In this document: positions 9,001 to 18,143 of the stretch, in pieces
Position numbering within the stretch: the stretch's first letter is position 1
Layout of the letters: the number at the start of each line of letters is the position of its first letter
NCBI GenBank assembly: GCA_965246795.1
Contig: CBDFFN010000022.1
Location: 186,001 to 250,000 of the forward strand
Length of the DNA stretch: 64,000 nt
Direction: 5' to 3'
From: JAJXWB01 sp965246795
Lineage (GTDB): Bacteria; Pseudomonadota; Alphaproteobacteria; Rhizobiales; Beijerinckiaceae
The notes under the pieces: model-generated
The model's database searches: none
What the model saw: the letters and a program-made list of their open reading frames with translations, nothing else
Told to the model about the DNA's origin: nothing
Position numbers and translations under genes: made by a program

Positions 9001-10652
9001 ATGGCCTTGCCGATCCCGCACAATATCTGCAGCGACTCCAGGCGCGTGTCGGTCCCGGTTTTCCGGTCGTCGTCGAGAAGATTCTGGAGCCAGGCGAAGC
9101 GCTGCCGGCGTGGCCGATCGCCGGCACGACCGGTTACGACGTGCTGCATTCGCTGGATGCGATCTTCTTCGCGCCAGATGCGCTACCGGTGCTCGATGAC
9201 ATTGCGCAAAAGGTGTCGCCGGCGACGCAGTCGCGCGACGATGCGTTGTTCGACATCAAGGCTGACCTGGCAACGGGCGCCTTCAAAAGCGAGTTTTTGG
9301 CACTTGTTGCCGATATCGCGCCGCTGCTCCATACGTCGGCGCTCGAACACCTAGAGCCTGCCCTACAGGCGCTTCTCGCGGCATGTCCTGTCTACCGCAC
9401 CTACGGTGATGCGCGCGGCTTTTCGGATGCGGATCGAGCCGTGCTCGCCAATGCGACGAAGATTGCATCGGAACGTCTGGACGCGACTGCACATACCACA
9501 CTCGGTCTTATCGTTTCCGCCTTGGGCAGAAGCGATGCTTCTCGCGCGCGCCGACGTTTTCAGCAGCTCACCGGTCCGCTGATGGCGAAGAGTTTCGAGG
9601 ACACGCTTTTCTATCGCGATGTGCGTTTTATCGCTGCCAACGAGGTCGGCTGCGGTCCGGCGCATCCCGGCATGGATGTTGCACCCTTTCACAACGCGAA
9701 TGTCGAGCGCCAGCGGGACTGGCCAGACTCGTTCGTCGCCACCTCAACGCACGACACGAAACGTGGCGAAGATGCGCGCGGTCGGCTGCTTGCTGCGAGC
9801 CACGATCCCACAGGTTGGGCGCTGGCTTGGCAAAAATTCCAGACTACGCCTAGCTACGACGAAATTGTCGATGCCGACGCCTACTTCCTGTTTCAGACTA
9901 TGGCTGCCGCGTGTCCGCTCTCGCCGGACGAGACTGAACGGCGCGACTTCGTCGAACGAACGCATGGTTTCGTCGAAAAGCTTTTGCGAGAGGGCAAGCA
10001 GCGCTCGAGTTGGATCGAGCCGCACGAAGGCTACGAGAATGCCGTCAAACAATTGGCGGCAGACTGCGCGCGTGCCGACGGTGTCCTCTTCACGACGCTC
10101 GCGCCTTTCATCCGGGATATTGCGGAAGCCGGCGCAAAGCTCGGCGTCGCGCGCACGGTGCTGAAATGCACGGTGCCCGGTATCCCCGACATTTATCAGG
10201 GCACGGAACTGATCGACCTCGCTTATGTCGATCCGGACAATCGTCGACCCGTCAACTACGCAACGCGAGAAGCGTTGATTGGTCGGGCGATCGACTCCGT
10301 CGAGCCCGAGTTCTTCCTATCCGGGGAAGCGAAGTTCCGCGCACTTGCTTCGATATTGCAGGATCGGCGCGAGCATCCCGCCACCTACCGCGACATCTAC
10401 ACGCCGCTTGCCGTAAGCGACGCTTCTGCAACCTTGGCTTTTATTCGCGGGAAATACGAAGGCGATCTTTGCGTCGTCGCGCGTCGCGTGTTTTCGCCGA
10501 GCGGAACGGCAACGCCCGAGGCGCAAATCGTGCTTCCGATTGGCCAATGGCGAAACCTCCTCAATGGACAGACGTTGGAGGGGGGCCAGGCTCTGGATGT
10601 CGGTCGTCTGCTCGGATCGTGGCCCGCCACGGCGTTACGACGGATAGGATGA
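6018..10652 (+). CDS. Fusion of 4-alpha-glucanotransferase (MalQ) and malto-oligosyltrehalose synthase (TreY)
   Basis: 1544 residues in one uninterrupted frame. Residues 1 to about 660 are a GH77 MalQ domain: SKYSPYSPSSRLFL, nucleophile D439 in IRIDHAF, acid/base E487 in IGEDLGT, and D539 in STHDLPT. It disproportionates malto-oligosaccharides. Residues about 679-1544 are a GH13 TreY domain: YRLQLHAGFTF, GSTHGYDVVDP, nucleophile D992 in GLRCDHVDGLADP, E1020 in VVEKIL, D1246 in STHDTKRGED, and the C-terminal GIPDIYQGTE. TreY turns the reducing end of a maltodextrin into a trehalosyl unit for TreZ. The GTG start at 6018 overlaps treZ by 8 bases and has GGTGAGG five bases upstream. All active-site residues are present in both halves, so both are probably active. 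Confidence 0.92.
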   Translation: MADDYRIDALCRAYGVALSYADAEGRTQHASAEGKRHALQALGIDVSGDAAIDAGLVSAETSHRRVIPELIVTDANASRRIALNGAGNAEWTLATETGEILSGREDHALVLPPLAAGYHRITLKTRDAEVASTILSAPSRCYLPEALASGQRGWGVTAQVYSLRGTRDIGIGTYAEVAKLAGEVGDRGGAFLGLSPVHALFGADSSKYSPYSPSSRLFLQTGLIAPHLVEGFEPGDVAPASSKPLIDYHSVLPAQRAALEKIWARTKDGAVRASETFRRDGGTRLEEHATFEALSDHFMAQGLNWPGVWPDAFRAPRSAEGKVFRADHDEAIAFHVWLQWLADTQLAAAAGVARKKNMTVGLYRDLAVGADRGGSEYWSAPESFVATLSVGAPPDPLGPQGQDWGLPPLHPVTLASSGLAAYRALVSANMRHAGAIRIDHAFQLQRLFVIPAGGIARDGVYLDYPLHALLAVLKIESHRAKCLVIGEDLGTAPAGFSNAIMEAGMLSYRVLPFERRDGGVFKEPAAYPAPALAALSTHDLPTFAGWWRGLDVDVRECLGVFDAAQSANDRVGRAIDRARLAEALHAEGLDASRDIGDPPDIASMRYLARTPCVLAAVQIEDVLREEQQANLPGPDCGHPNWRRRSSVSLDGIERHPGLDRVAAAFAAEGRSRDFSARNIPRATYRLQLHAGFTFDDAAATVPYLAALGVSHVYVSPIQMAAPGSTHGYDVVDPTRLNPELGSDDAFARFSDALQRHGLRLLVDIVPNHVGVGGKSNPWWLDVLEWGRRSRHADFFDIDWERDGADGKLIVPFLGEPFEALLAKRYVGLGFEAGLGRFAVWYGDHCHPVSPLHYAALFSRARGASGEAASVLEHFENRFAALRDAMTDEMLLDSARTLRRELSAACDAHPSLRQALERVGGEMDADGLRDLCARQAWRLVAWTEANQHINYRRFFDITSLAGIRVEDEKVFEASHLLIFGLVEEGRIHGLRCDHVDGLADPAQYLQRLQARVGPGFPVVVEKILEPGEALPAWPIAGTTGYDVLHSLDAIFFAPDALPVLDDIAQKVSPATQSRDDALFDIKADLATGAFKSEFLALVADIAPLLHTSALEHLEPALQALLAACPVYRTYGDARGFSDADRAVLANATKIASERLDATAHTTLGLIVSALGRSDASRARRRFQQLTGPLMAKSFEDTLFYRDVRFIAANEVGCGPAHPGMDVAPFHNANVERQRDWPDSFVATSTHDTKRGEDARGRLLAASHDPTGWALAWQKFQTTPSYDEIVDADAYFLFQTMAAACPLSPDETERRDFVERTHGFVEKLLREGKQRSSWIEPHEGYENAVKQLAADCARADGVLFTTLAPFIRDIAEAGAKLGVARTVLKCTVPGIPDIYQGTELIDLAYVDPDNRRPVNYATREALIGRAIDSVEPEFFLSGEAKFRALASILQDRREHPATYRDIYTPLAVSDASATLAFIRGKYEGDLCVVARRVFSPSGTATPEAQIVLPIGQWRNLLNGQTLEGGQALDVGRLLGSWPATALRRIG

Positions 10653-12682
10653 CGAAACACAAATCGCGTAAATCAACCAAGCGCAAGAAGGACGACACCG
10701 TGCATTCACCCGCACAGATGGTTCCCGCGCAGCCGGCGCGCCCGGTGCCCACCAAACTTATCGAGCCGCCGCGCGCTGTCGCAGCGGCGCCAGACCTGCG
10801 CGCCGGTCGCACGATCATCGAGGCCGTGACGCCGTTGGTGGATAACGGTGTGACTACCATCAAGCGCGTCGTAGGCGATGTTTTGGTCATCGAGGCCAAC
10901 GTCTTTACCGATGGGCACGAGCAGATCGGCGTCGATGCGATGCTACGCGAAGCGCAATCGGGCACGTGGCAGCGCGTGCCGATGGTGGCGCTTGGTAATG
11001 ACCGATATCGCGCGACGATTCCGCTCTCGCAGATTGGGCATTTCGCATACGCGGTCGAAGCGTGGCGCGATCCCTTCGTCTCCTGGGCGACCGATACGCG
11101 CAAAAAGGTCGCGGCCGGGCAGGATGTCACGACCGAATTGAACGAAGGCCGCGGGCTCGTTGGACCAAGCGGCGTAAAGCTGATGATCGAAGAACTGCTA
11201 GGGGACGTTCTCATTGCGCGGATGCGTGAGGAAGGGCCGCGGCACGATGTATCGCGCAGCGCCGAGCTACCTCTCCTCGTCGAGCGTCTGCGCGCACGCT
11301 TCTCGTCCTGGTACGAATTGTTTCCGCGCTCGCAGTCGCGAGTCGCCGGCCAGCACGGTACATTTCGCGATGTGCAGGAGCGGCTGCCTGAAATCCGAGC
11401 GATGGGTTTTGACGTGCTCTACTTCACACCGATCCATCCGATCGGCGTGAAGAATCGTAAGGGCCGCAACAATTCTTTGACCGCGCAGCCCGGCGATCCC
11501 GGTAGTGTCTACGCGATTGGCGGCAAAGAGGGTGGCCACACGGCGCTGCATCCCGAACTCGGCGGCATCGACGATTTCCGCTCGATGGTGTCGGCGGCGC
11601 GTGCCTCAGGGCTTGAGATTGCGCTTGATTTCGCCGTGCAATGTTCGCCCGATCATCCCTGGATCAGGGAGCATCCGGAATGGTTCGAGTGGCGGCCCGA
11701 TGGCACGATCAAATACGCCGAGAATCCTCCGAAGAAATACGAAGACATCGTCAACGTGCGCTTCGATGGCCCGGCCTATCCCGGTGTCTGGCACGCGTTA
11801 CGCGACGCATTTCTTTATTGGGTCAACGAAGGCGTCACGATTTTCCGTGTCGACAATCCGCACACCAAGCCGGTGCCGTTCTGGCAATGGCTGATTGCGG
11901 AAGTGAACGCAAAAAACCCGGACGTGATTTTCCTTGCCGAGGCGTTCACGCGGCCGGCGATGATGCGCAAGCTGGCGAAGGCCGGTTTTCAACAGAGCTA
12001 CACCTACTTCACGTGGCGTAACACGAAGTGGGAGCTTGAGACATACATCACCGAACTTGCCGGCGAGATGGCTGAATATTATCGGCCGAATTTCTTCGTC
12101 AACACGCCGGACATCAATCCGGTTTATCTGCAAACCAGCGGGCCGGCGGGCTTTGTCGTGCGTGCGACTCTTGCCGCGACACTGTCATCGACATGGGGCC
12201 TCTACAGTGGCTTTGAGTGGTGCGAATATAAACCGCTGTCGGGCAAGGAGGAATATCTCGACTCCGAGAAGTACGAGATCAAGCACCGTCGTAGTGATAC
12301 TGGCACCGACATCCGCGCGCATATCACGGCGCTGAACACGATCCGTAATGCAAACCCTGCGTTGCAGGACTTCCGCAATTGCCTTTTCGTCAAAGCGTGG
12401 AACGACAGCATTCTTGCTTACGCACGCATGACACCGGCGCGCGACAATTGCGTGTTCGTCGCCGTCAATCTTGATCCGCACAATGTGCAGGAGGCGCATT
12501 TCGAAATTCCGCTCTGGGAATTCGGATTGCCAGACGATGCGTCAATCGAAGTCGAGGACTTACTTTTGGGACTGCGCTTTACGCTGACGGGCAAAAGCCA
12601 TTGGATCAGGCTCGATCCCAATCATCGAACCTGCGTGATCTGGCGTCTCAAACCGCCGCAGGTAGCGGGGCGCGCGGCATGA
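10649..12682 (+). CDS. glgE: Alpha-1,4-glucan:maltose-1-phosphate maltosyltransferase GlgE
   Basis: 677 residues. GlgE adds maltosyl units from alpha-maltose-1-phosphate to the non-reducing end of alpha-1,4-glucan. After a basic, proline-rich leader (about 40 residues, MTKHKSRKSTKRKKDD) come the N-terminal domain that follows DLRAGRTIIEAV and a GH13_3 barrel. The nucleophile is D402 in FRVDNPHTKP and the acid/base E431 in FLAEAFTRP, close to D394 and E423 of the characterised Streptomyces enzyme. The open frame extends 640 bases upstream inside treY, but ATG 10649 (ATGA overlap with the treY stop, GGATAGG just before it) is the natural start. The donor is made by the TreS-maltokinase fusion encoded next, and the product is branched by GlgB. 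Confidence 0.95.
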   Translation: MTKHKSRKSTKRKKDDTVHSPAQMVPAQPARPVPTKLIEPPRAVAAAPDLRAGRTIIEAVTPLVDNGVTTIKRVVGDVLVIEANVFTDGHEQIGVDAMLREAQSGTWQRVPMVALGNDRYRATIPLSQIGHFAYAVEAWRDPFVSWATDTRKKVAAGQDVTTELNEGRGLVGPSGVKLMIEELLGDVLIARMREEGPRHDVSRSAELPLLVERLRARFSSWYELFPRSQSRVAGQHGTFRDVQERLPEIRAMGFDVLYFTPIHPIGVKNRKGRNNSLTAQPGDPGSVYAIGGKEGGHTALHPELGGIDDFRSMVSAARASGLEIALDFAVQCSPDHPWIREHPEWFEWRPDGTIKYAENPPKKYEDIVNVRFDGPAYPGVWHALRDAFLYWVNEGVTIFRVDNPHTKPVPFWQWLIAEVNAKNPDVIFLAEAFTRPAMMRKLAKAGFQQSYTYFTWRNTKWELETYITELAGEMAEYYRPNFFVNTPDINPVYLQTSGPAGFVVRATLAATLSSTWGLYSGFEWCEYKPLSGKEEYLDSEKYEIKHRRSDTGTDIRAHITALNTIRNANPALQDFRNCLFVKAWNDSILAYARMTPARDNCVFVAVNLDPHNVQEAHFEIPLWEFGLPDDASIEVEDLLLGLRFTLTGKSHWIRLDPNHRTCVIWRLKPPQVAGRAA

Positions 12683-15600
12683 TCGAGCGCAACGATCCGC
12701 TCTGGTACCGCGACGCGATCATCTATCAGGTCCACGTCAAATCGTTCTACGACGCAAACGGTGACGGGATCGGTGATTTCGAAGGCCTAACGCAGAAGCT
12801 CGACTATATCCGCGAGCTTGGCGCGACAGCGATCTGGGTAATGCCGTTTTATCCGTCGCCGCTACGCGATGATGGCTACGACATCGCCGACTATCGCGCC
12901 ATCAATCCTGTTTATGGTGACATGCCTGCGTTTCGTCGCTTCATAAAGGCGGCGCACGAGCGCGATCTGCGCGTCATCACCGAACTCGTGATCAATCACA
13001 CGTCGGACCAGCACCCGTGGTTCCAGAAGGCGCGCAAGGCGAAGAAAGGCTCTGCCGCGCGCGACTTCTACGTATGGTCGGATACGGGCAAGGAATACGC
13101 CGACACGCGCATCATCTTTCTCGATACCGAGCGATCCAACTGGACCTGGGACGATGAGGCGAAGGCCTATTTCTGGCACCGTTTCTATCACCACCAGCCC
13201 GACCTGAACTTCGACAATCCGAAGGTTCTCGAAGCCGTCCTCGATGTGATGCGCTACTGGCTCGACATGGGCGTCGACGGGCTGCGGCTCGACGCGATTC
13301 CATATCTCGTCGAACGCGACGGCACGAACTGCGAAAACCTTCCCGAGACGCACGAGGTCATCAAGAAAATTCGTGCGGCCGTTGATGCGCGCTATCCCGA
13401 CCGTATGCTACTCGCCGAAGCGAACCAGTGGCCTGAAGACACCGCCAAATATTTCGGTGACGGCGACGAATGCCATATGTCGTTCCACTTCCCGCTGATG
13501 CCACGCATGTTCATCGCGCTTGCTCGCGAAGACCGACATCCCGTCACCGACATCATGCGTCAGACGCCGGAAATTCCGGAGACGGCGCAATGGGCGATCT
13601 TCCTGCGTAACCATGACGAACTCACGCTTGAAATGGTAACAGGCAAGGAGCGCGATTATTTGTGGTCCTTCTATGCTGCCGAGACGCGGGCGCGCATCAA
13701 TCTTGGCATTCGCCGTCGCCTCGCGCCGTTGCTGGAAAATGACCGGCGCAAGATCGAACTGCTGAACTGCCTGCTGCTGTCCATGCCCGGAACGCCGACG
13801 CTTTATTACGGCGACGAGATCGGTATGGGCGACAACATCTACCTCGGTGATCGCGACGGCGTACGTACGCCGATGCAATGGTCCCCGGATCGAAACGGTG
13901 GGTTCTCACGCGTCGATCCGGCACGCTTGTTTCTGCCGGCAGTGCAGGATCCCGTTTACGGCTACACAAGCGTCAACATTGAGTCGCACGCCTCGAATCC
14001 GTCGAGCCTGCTGAACTGGATGCGCAAACAAATCGCGGTGCGACGCCGTCATCGCGCCTTCGGGCGCGGCACGCTGCGCTTTCTCTATCCCTCCAATCGC
14101 AAGGTTCTCGCCTATCTGCGCACGGACGAGAAAGAGACGATCCTTTGCGTCGCCAACGTGTCGGCCGCACCGCAGGCGGTCGAACTCGAGCTCGGTGAGT
14201 TCAGCGGTTTTGTTCCGAAGGAGCTTGGTGCCGGTAGTGTGTTTCCGCCGATCGGCGGTCTTCCATATCTGCTGACGCTGCCCGCCTACGGTTTCTTCTG
14301 GTTCCTGCTCGATCCGGACGAGCCGGCGAAAGAGCGTTTCGGGCCGACGCCGTTGATGGAGCTTTTCACGCTTGTTTTGACGGAGCAGGCGCATAAGCTG
14401 CTCATGGGGCGTGAGGCAAAGGCCTTCGAGCAGCAGGTTGCGCCGCGCTTCTTGCAGAATCGTCGCTGGTTCGCCGCAAAGGCGGCGGGAATGACGGGCA
14501 TCCAGATCGTCGAGAATGTCACGTTGCCGGCGCGCGACGCGCGCAAGACGTTCCTGATGCTCGGCCTCGAAGTCGCGTTACGTACCGGCGTATCGCAGCA
14601 CTATTTCACGCCGCTCGTCGTCGACGAGACGGTAGGTGACGACGAGCCCTCGCCCTACGCAGTCGCGCGTGTGCGGCGTGGCTCTTCGATCGGTGTGCTG
14701 CTCGATGCGGACGCCGATCCCGACTTCGCGTGCGCAATGCTCGATGCGCTCAAGGCTGAATCGGTGCTGAAGCTTAGTACCGATCGCGAGTTACGCTTCA
14801 TCGCCGCGCCAGGTCTTGCGGAAGAGCCCGAGGTCTCGCCGACGGATGTCCAGCGCCTTGGCGCAGAGCAGAGCAACTCTTCGATCCTTTTCGGCACGCG
14901 GATGGTGCTGAAACTCTACCGCCGGCTGCACAATGGCCGGAACCCCGAAATCGAGATGACGCGCTATCTCGTGGAGCAGGCGGGCTTCACGCATGTCGCA
15001 CCAATCCTCGGATTCGTCGAAGTCGTCGAGCCGAACGGCAATGTGCTGAGCGTCGCAATGCTGCAGCGCTTCGTGCGCAATCAGGGTGACGCATGGGCCT
15101 TCGTGCTTGAAGATCTCAAGCGCAATCTTTCCGACCCGCTGCCCCAAAACCCGGCAACGCAGCAAGAAACAGGAGCCGCTGCGACCGGTGAAAACTTCCT
15201 GCCGCGCGTGCTTGGCGAGCGCACAGCGGAACTGCACTTGGCGTTAGCGCGCAAAACTGACGACGACGATTTCACGCCGCAGCCGATGGATACAACTTTC
15301 ATGGCGGCGGAAACCGCATCCGTGGTTGCGTCTGCGCAGCGCGCGTTTGCGGCGCTCGAAAAGCTTCGCGGAACTAGCAAGGGTCCGATTGCCGAGTTGC
15401 TCGCGCGCAAAAACGATTGCCTCACGGCGATCACATCGGCTTCAAAAAACTGGAAGGACCTGACGCGCACGCGGATCCACGGCGACTTCCATCTAGGCCA
15501 GGTGTTGATCGTCGCCGACGACGTCGTCTTCGTCGACTTCGAAGGCGAGCCTGCCCGCACGCCGCAAGAGCGCCGTGCAAAAGCGTCGCCGGTGCAGGAT

Positions 15601-15936
15601 GTCGCGGGCATGCTGCGCTCCTTCGCCTACGCTGCCGAAGTCGCTGCCCGCGACCTCACGTCGCGGTTGGCGCTCGACGGCGACTCGGTGACGGGCCGTG
15701 CGCGCCTTTGGGCGGGTACAGCAGCGCAGCAATTTATCGAGAGTTATCAGGTCCGCATCGGCAAGGATGGCGGCGACGCGCCAGATGTCGCGGCATGGAA
15801 CGATCACCTGCGCTTCCAGCTTCTGAAGAAGGCTTTCTACGAAGTCGAATACGAAGCGAACAATCGGCCCGACTGGGTCGATATTCCCGTTCGCGGCATT
15901 CTCGACCTTCTCACTGAGCGCGGGGCAACATCATGA
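12679..15936 (+). CDS. treS: Trehalose synthase / maltokinase fusion (TreS-Mak)
   Basis: 1085 residues from ATG 12679, which overlaps the glgE stop as ATGA. Residues 1 to about 550 are a GH13 trehalose synthase that isomerises trehalose and maltose: YQVHVKSFYDANGDGIGDF, nucleophile D205 in GLRLDAIPYL, E247 in LAEANQW, D313 in LRNHDE. The C-terminal part (about 600-1085) is a maltokinase/Pep2 domain with the kinase-type catalytic segment RIHGDFHLGQ (H934, D936) and VDFEGEPARTP; it phosphorylates maltose with ATP to maltose-1-phosphate, the GlgE donor. TreS-Mak fusions next to glgE and glgB are a known arrangement of the GlgE pathway. The frame is also open upstream to 12601, but only inside glgE. 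Confidence 0.95.
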   Translation: MIERNDPLWYRDAIIYQVHVKSFYDANGDGIGDFEGLTQKLDYIRELGATAIWVMPFYPSPLRDDGYDIADYRAINPVYGDMPAFRRFIKAAHERDLRVITELVINHTSDQHPWFQKARKAKKGSAARDFYVWSDTGKEYADTRIIFLDTERSNWTWDDEAKAYFWHRFYHHQPDLNFDNPKVLEAVLDVMRYWLDMGVDGLRLDAIPYLVERDGTNCENLPETHEVIKKIRAAVDARYPDRMLLAEANQWPEDTAKYFGDGDECHMSFHFPLMPRMFIALAREDRHPVTDIMRQTPEIPETAQWAIFLRNHDELTLEMVTGKERDYLWSFYAAETRARINLGIRRRLAPLLENDRRKIELLNCLLLSMPGTPTLYYGDEIGMGDNIYLGDRDGVRTPMQWSPDRNGGFSRVDPARLFLPAVQDPVYGYTSVNIESHASNPSSLLNWMRKQIAVRRRHRAFGRGTLRFLYPSNRKVLAYLRTDEKETILCVANVSAAPQAVELELGEFSGFVPKELGAGSVFPPIGGLPYLLTLPAYGFFWFLLDPDEPAKERFGPTPLMELFTLVLTEQAHKLLMGREAKAFEQQVAPRFLQNRRWFAAKAAGMTGIQIVENVTLPARDARKTFLMLGLEVALRTGVSQHYFTPLVVDETVGDDEPSPYAVARVRRGSSIGVLLDADADPDFACAMLDALKAESVLKLSTDRELRFIAAPGLAEEPEVSPTDVQRLGAEQSNSSILFGTRMVLKLYRRLHNGRNPEIEMTRYLVEQAGFTHVAPILGFVEVVEPNGNVLSVAMLQRFVRNQGDAWAFVLEDLKRNLSDPLPQNPATQQETGAAATGENFLPRVLGERTAELHLALARKTDDDDFTPQPMDTTFMAAETASVVASAQRAFAALEKLRGTSKGPIAELLARKNDCLTAITSASKNWKDLTRTRIHGDFHLGQVLIVADDVVFVDFEGEPARTPQERRAKASPVQDVAGMLRSFAYAAEVAARDLTSRLALDGDSVTGRARLWAGTAAQQFIESYQVRIGKDGGDAPDVAAWNDHLRFQLLKKAFYEVEYEANNRPDWVDIPVRGILDLLTERGATS

Positions 15937-18143
15937 ACGCGCCGTTTCAACCTTCGACGTCGCCCGAGACCGTTCTCGATCGAGGCCAACTCGATGCCTT
16001 GGCTGCCGGCTATCACGAGAACGTCTTTGCCGTTCTAGGGCCGCACGGCGTCGGCGACAGACAGTGGGAGATCCGCGCGCTGTTGCCGCATGCAACAAGC
16101 GTCGAGGTATTACCGCGAGACGGCGCGCCGACACCAATGGTGCGCGTGCATCCCGGCGGCATTTTCGTCGCGCAAGTCTCCGGCGAGTATCGGCCGGCGT
16201 ATACGCTGCGAATTCACACGCCATACGGTGAGTATGAACAGGCCGATGCTTATTCCTTCGGCTCCGCACTCGCGCAAGATCTGGTGCATGTGCTGGAGCG
16301 CGGCGACGCGTCATGGGATGTGTTCGGCGCGCATCCGTGCGAGCACGGAGGCGTCCGCGGTGTGCGCTTTGCCGTATGGGCGCCGAATGCACGACGCGTT
16401 AGCGTGGTCGGCGATTTCAACGGGTGGGACGGTCGACAGCATTGCATGCGCCGTCGCTACGATGGTGGGATTTTCGATCTTTTCATTCCGCATGTGAAGG
16501 CGGGCGACCGCTACAAATATGAAATGCTCGGACCTGACGGCCAATTGCTGCCAGCAAAAGCCGATCCTTTCGCCTTCGCTGCGGAAAAGCCCCCCGCGAC
16601 CGCGTCGGTTGTCGTCGAACTGCCGGCGCGTCCAAATCTAGGCGACTGGCAGCGAGAGCGCGCAAAGGCCACGGGCCGCGATGCGCCGATATCGATCTAC
16701 GAATGCCACCTCGGTTCGTGGGCACGTGTGCCGGAGGAGGGCGATCGCTTCCTCACATATGCCGAGCTTGCGCAGCGTCTTATTCCATACGTGAAAGACC
16801 TCGGCTTCACGCATATCGAATTGCTTCCGATCAGCGAATTTCCGTTCGATGGCTCGTGGGGCTATCAGCCCGTGTCGCTCTACGCGCCAACAAGTCGTTT
16901 CGGCACGCCTCAAGATTTTGCGGCTTTCGTTAAAGCCGTTCATGACGCTGGTCTCGGCCTGATCCTCGATTGGGTGCCGGCGCATTTTCCGAACGACGCG
17001 CATGGCCTCGCGGAGTTCGACGGCACTCATCTCTACGAACATGCCGACCCCCGTCAGGGATTTCATCAGGACTGGGGCACCTACATCTACAATTTCGATC
17101 GGCCGGAAGTCGCGGGCTTCCTTATCTCGAACGCGCAATTCTGGCTCGATCGTTACGGGATCGATGGTCTGCGTGTCGATGCCGTCGCGTCGATGCTCTA
17201 CCTCGACTATTCGCGAAAACACGGCGAGTGGGTGCCCAACAAGTTCGGCGGGCGCGAGAATCTCGGCGCCATCTCGTTCCTGCAGCGCACGAACGAGAAG
17301 GCATACGGGACATCACTGGGCACGATGACGATCGCCGAGGAATCGACGGCGTGGCCGGGTGTGTCCAAGCCAACATATCTCGGTGGTCTCGGATTCGGCT
17401 ACAAATGGAACATGGGCTGGATGCACGATACGTTGCATTACATGCAGCGCGATCCGCTCTACCGGGCGCACCATCATCACGACATGACGTTCGGCCTGAT
17501 CTACGCATTCTCCGAAAACTTCGTGCTGCCGCTCAGCCACGACGAGGTCGTTCACGGCAAGGGCTCGCTCATCAACAAGATGCCGGGCGACGTCTGGCAG
17601 AAGTTTGCGAACCTGCGCGCCTATTTCGGCTTCATGTGGGCGCATCCCGGCAAGAAGCTGCTCTTCATGGGCGGCGAGATTGCGCAGTGGGCCGAGTGGA
17701 ACCACGACAAAAGTCTGGACTGGCATCTCCTCGACGATCCTAAACATCGCGGCATGCATTCGCTGATCCGAGATCTCAACCGGGCCTATTGCAACACGGG
17801 TGCGCTGCACGAGCGCGATTGCGAGCCGCAAGGGTTCTCCTGGATCGTCGGCGACGACAAAGACAATAGCGTCTTCGTGTTTTCGCGTACTGGGAGCGAC
17901 GGCTCTTACGCAATCGTTGCGTGCAATTTCACGCCGGTGCCGAAGTCGGCCTATCGCTTCGGTGTTGATCGCGGCGGCCTCTACGAGGAACGCGTTAACA
18001 CCGATGCCGGCGTGTATGGCGGCAGCAATATGGGGAACATGGGTGGTGTGCGGGCGTCCGACACGCCGAGCCACGGGCTTCCGCATTCGCTGGAGATCAT
18101 GATCCCGCCGCTCGCGACTGTCATCCTCGTGCAGCAGGGGTAA
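15933..18143 (+). CDS. glgB: 1,4-alpha-glucan branching enzyme GlgB
   Basis: 736 residues, normal for GlgB. It cuts an alpha-1,4 linkage and re-attaches the segment as an alpha-1,6 branch. It has two N-terminal beta domains (the second includes VGDFNGWDGRQH) and a GH13 barrel with GSWGYQPVSLYAPTSRFG, nucleophile D416 in GLRVDAVASMLYLDYSR, E469 in TIAEEST, and LPLSHDEVVHGKGS. D416 and E469 correspond to D405 and E458 of E. coli GlgB. The ATG overlaps the treS-mak stop (ATGA), making it the last gene of the overlapping run. Its stop codon directly abuts the stop of the convergent acyl-CoA dehydrogenase gene. Confidence 0.96.
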   Translation: MNAPFQPSTSPETVLDRGQLDALAAGYHENVFAVLGPHGVGDRQWEIRALLPHATSVEVLPRDGAPTPMVRVHPGGIFVAQVSGEYRPAYTLRIHTPYGEYEQADAYSFGSALAQDLVHVLERGDASWDVFGAHPCEHGGVRGVRFAVWAPNARRVSVVGDFNGWDGRQHCMRRRYDGGIFDLFIPHVKAGDRYKYEMLGPDGQLLPAKADPFAFAAEKPPATASVVVELPARPNLGDWQRERAKATGRDAPISIYECHLGSWARVPEEGDRFLTYAELAQRLIPYVKDLGFTHIELLPISEFPFDGSWGYQPVSLYAPTSRFGTPQDFAAFVKAVHDAGLGLILDWVPAHFPNDAHGLAEFDGTHLYEHADPRQGFHQDWGTYIYNFDRPEVAGFLISNAQFWLDRYGIDGLRVDAVASMLYLDYSRKHGEWVPNKFGGRENLGAISFLQRTNEKAYGTSLGTMTIAEESTAWPGVSKPTYLGGLGFGYKWNMGWMHDTLHYMQRDPLYRAHHHHDMTFGLIYAFSENFVLPLSHDEVVHGKGSLINKMPGDVWQKFANLRAYFGFMWAHPGKKLLFMGGEIAQWAEWNHDKSLDWHLLDDPKHRGMHSLIRDLNRAYCNTGALHERDCEPQGFSWIVGDDKDNSVFVFSRTGSDGSYAIVACNFTPVPKSAYRFGVDRGGLYEERVNTDAGVYGGSNMGNMGGVRASDTPSHGLPHSLEIMIPPLATVILVQQG

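Noticed and set aside
10010..10648. Upstream extension of the glgE frame inside treY
   Set aside because: Arg/Cys-rich translation unlike any protein; the ATGA junction at 10649 gives a normal GlgE.
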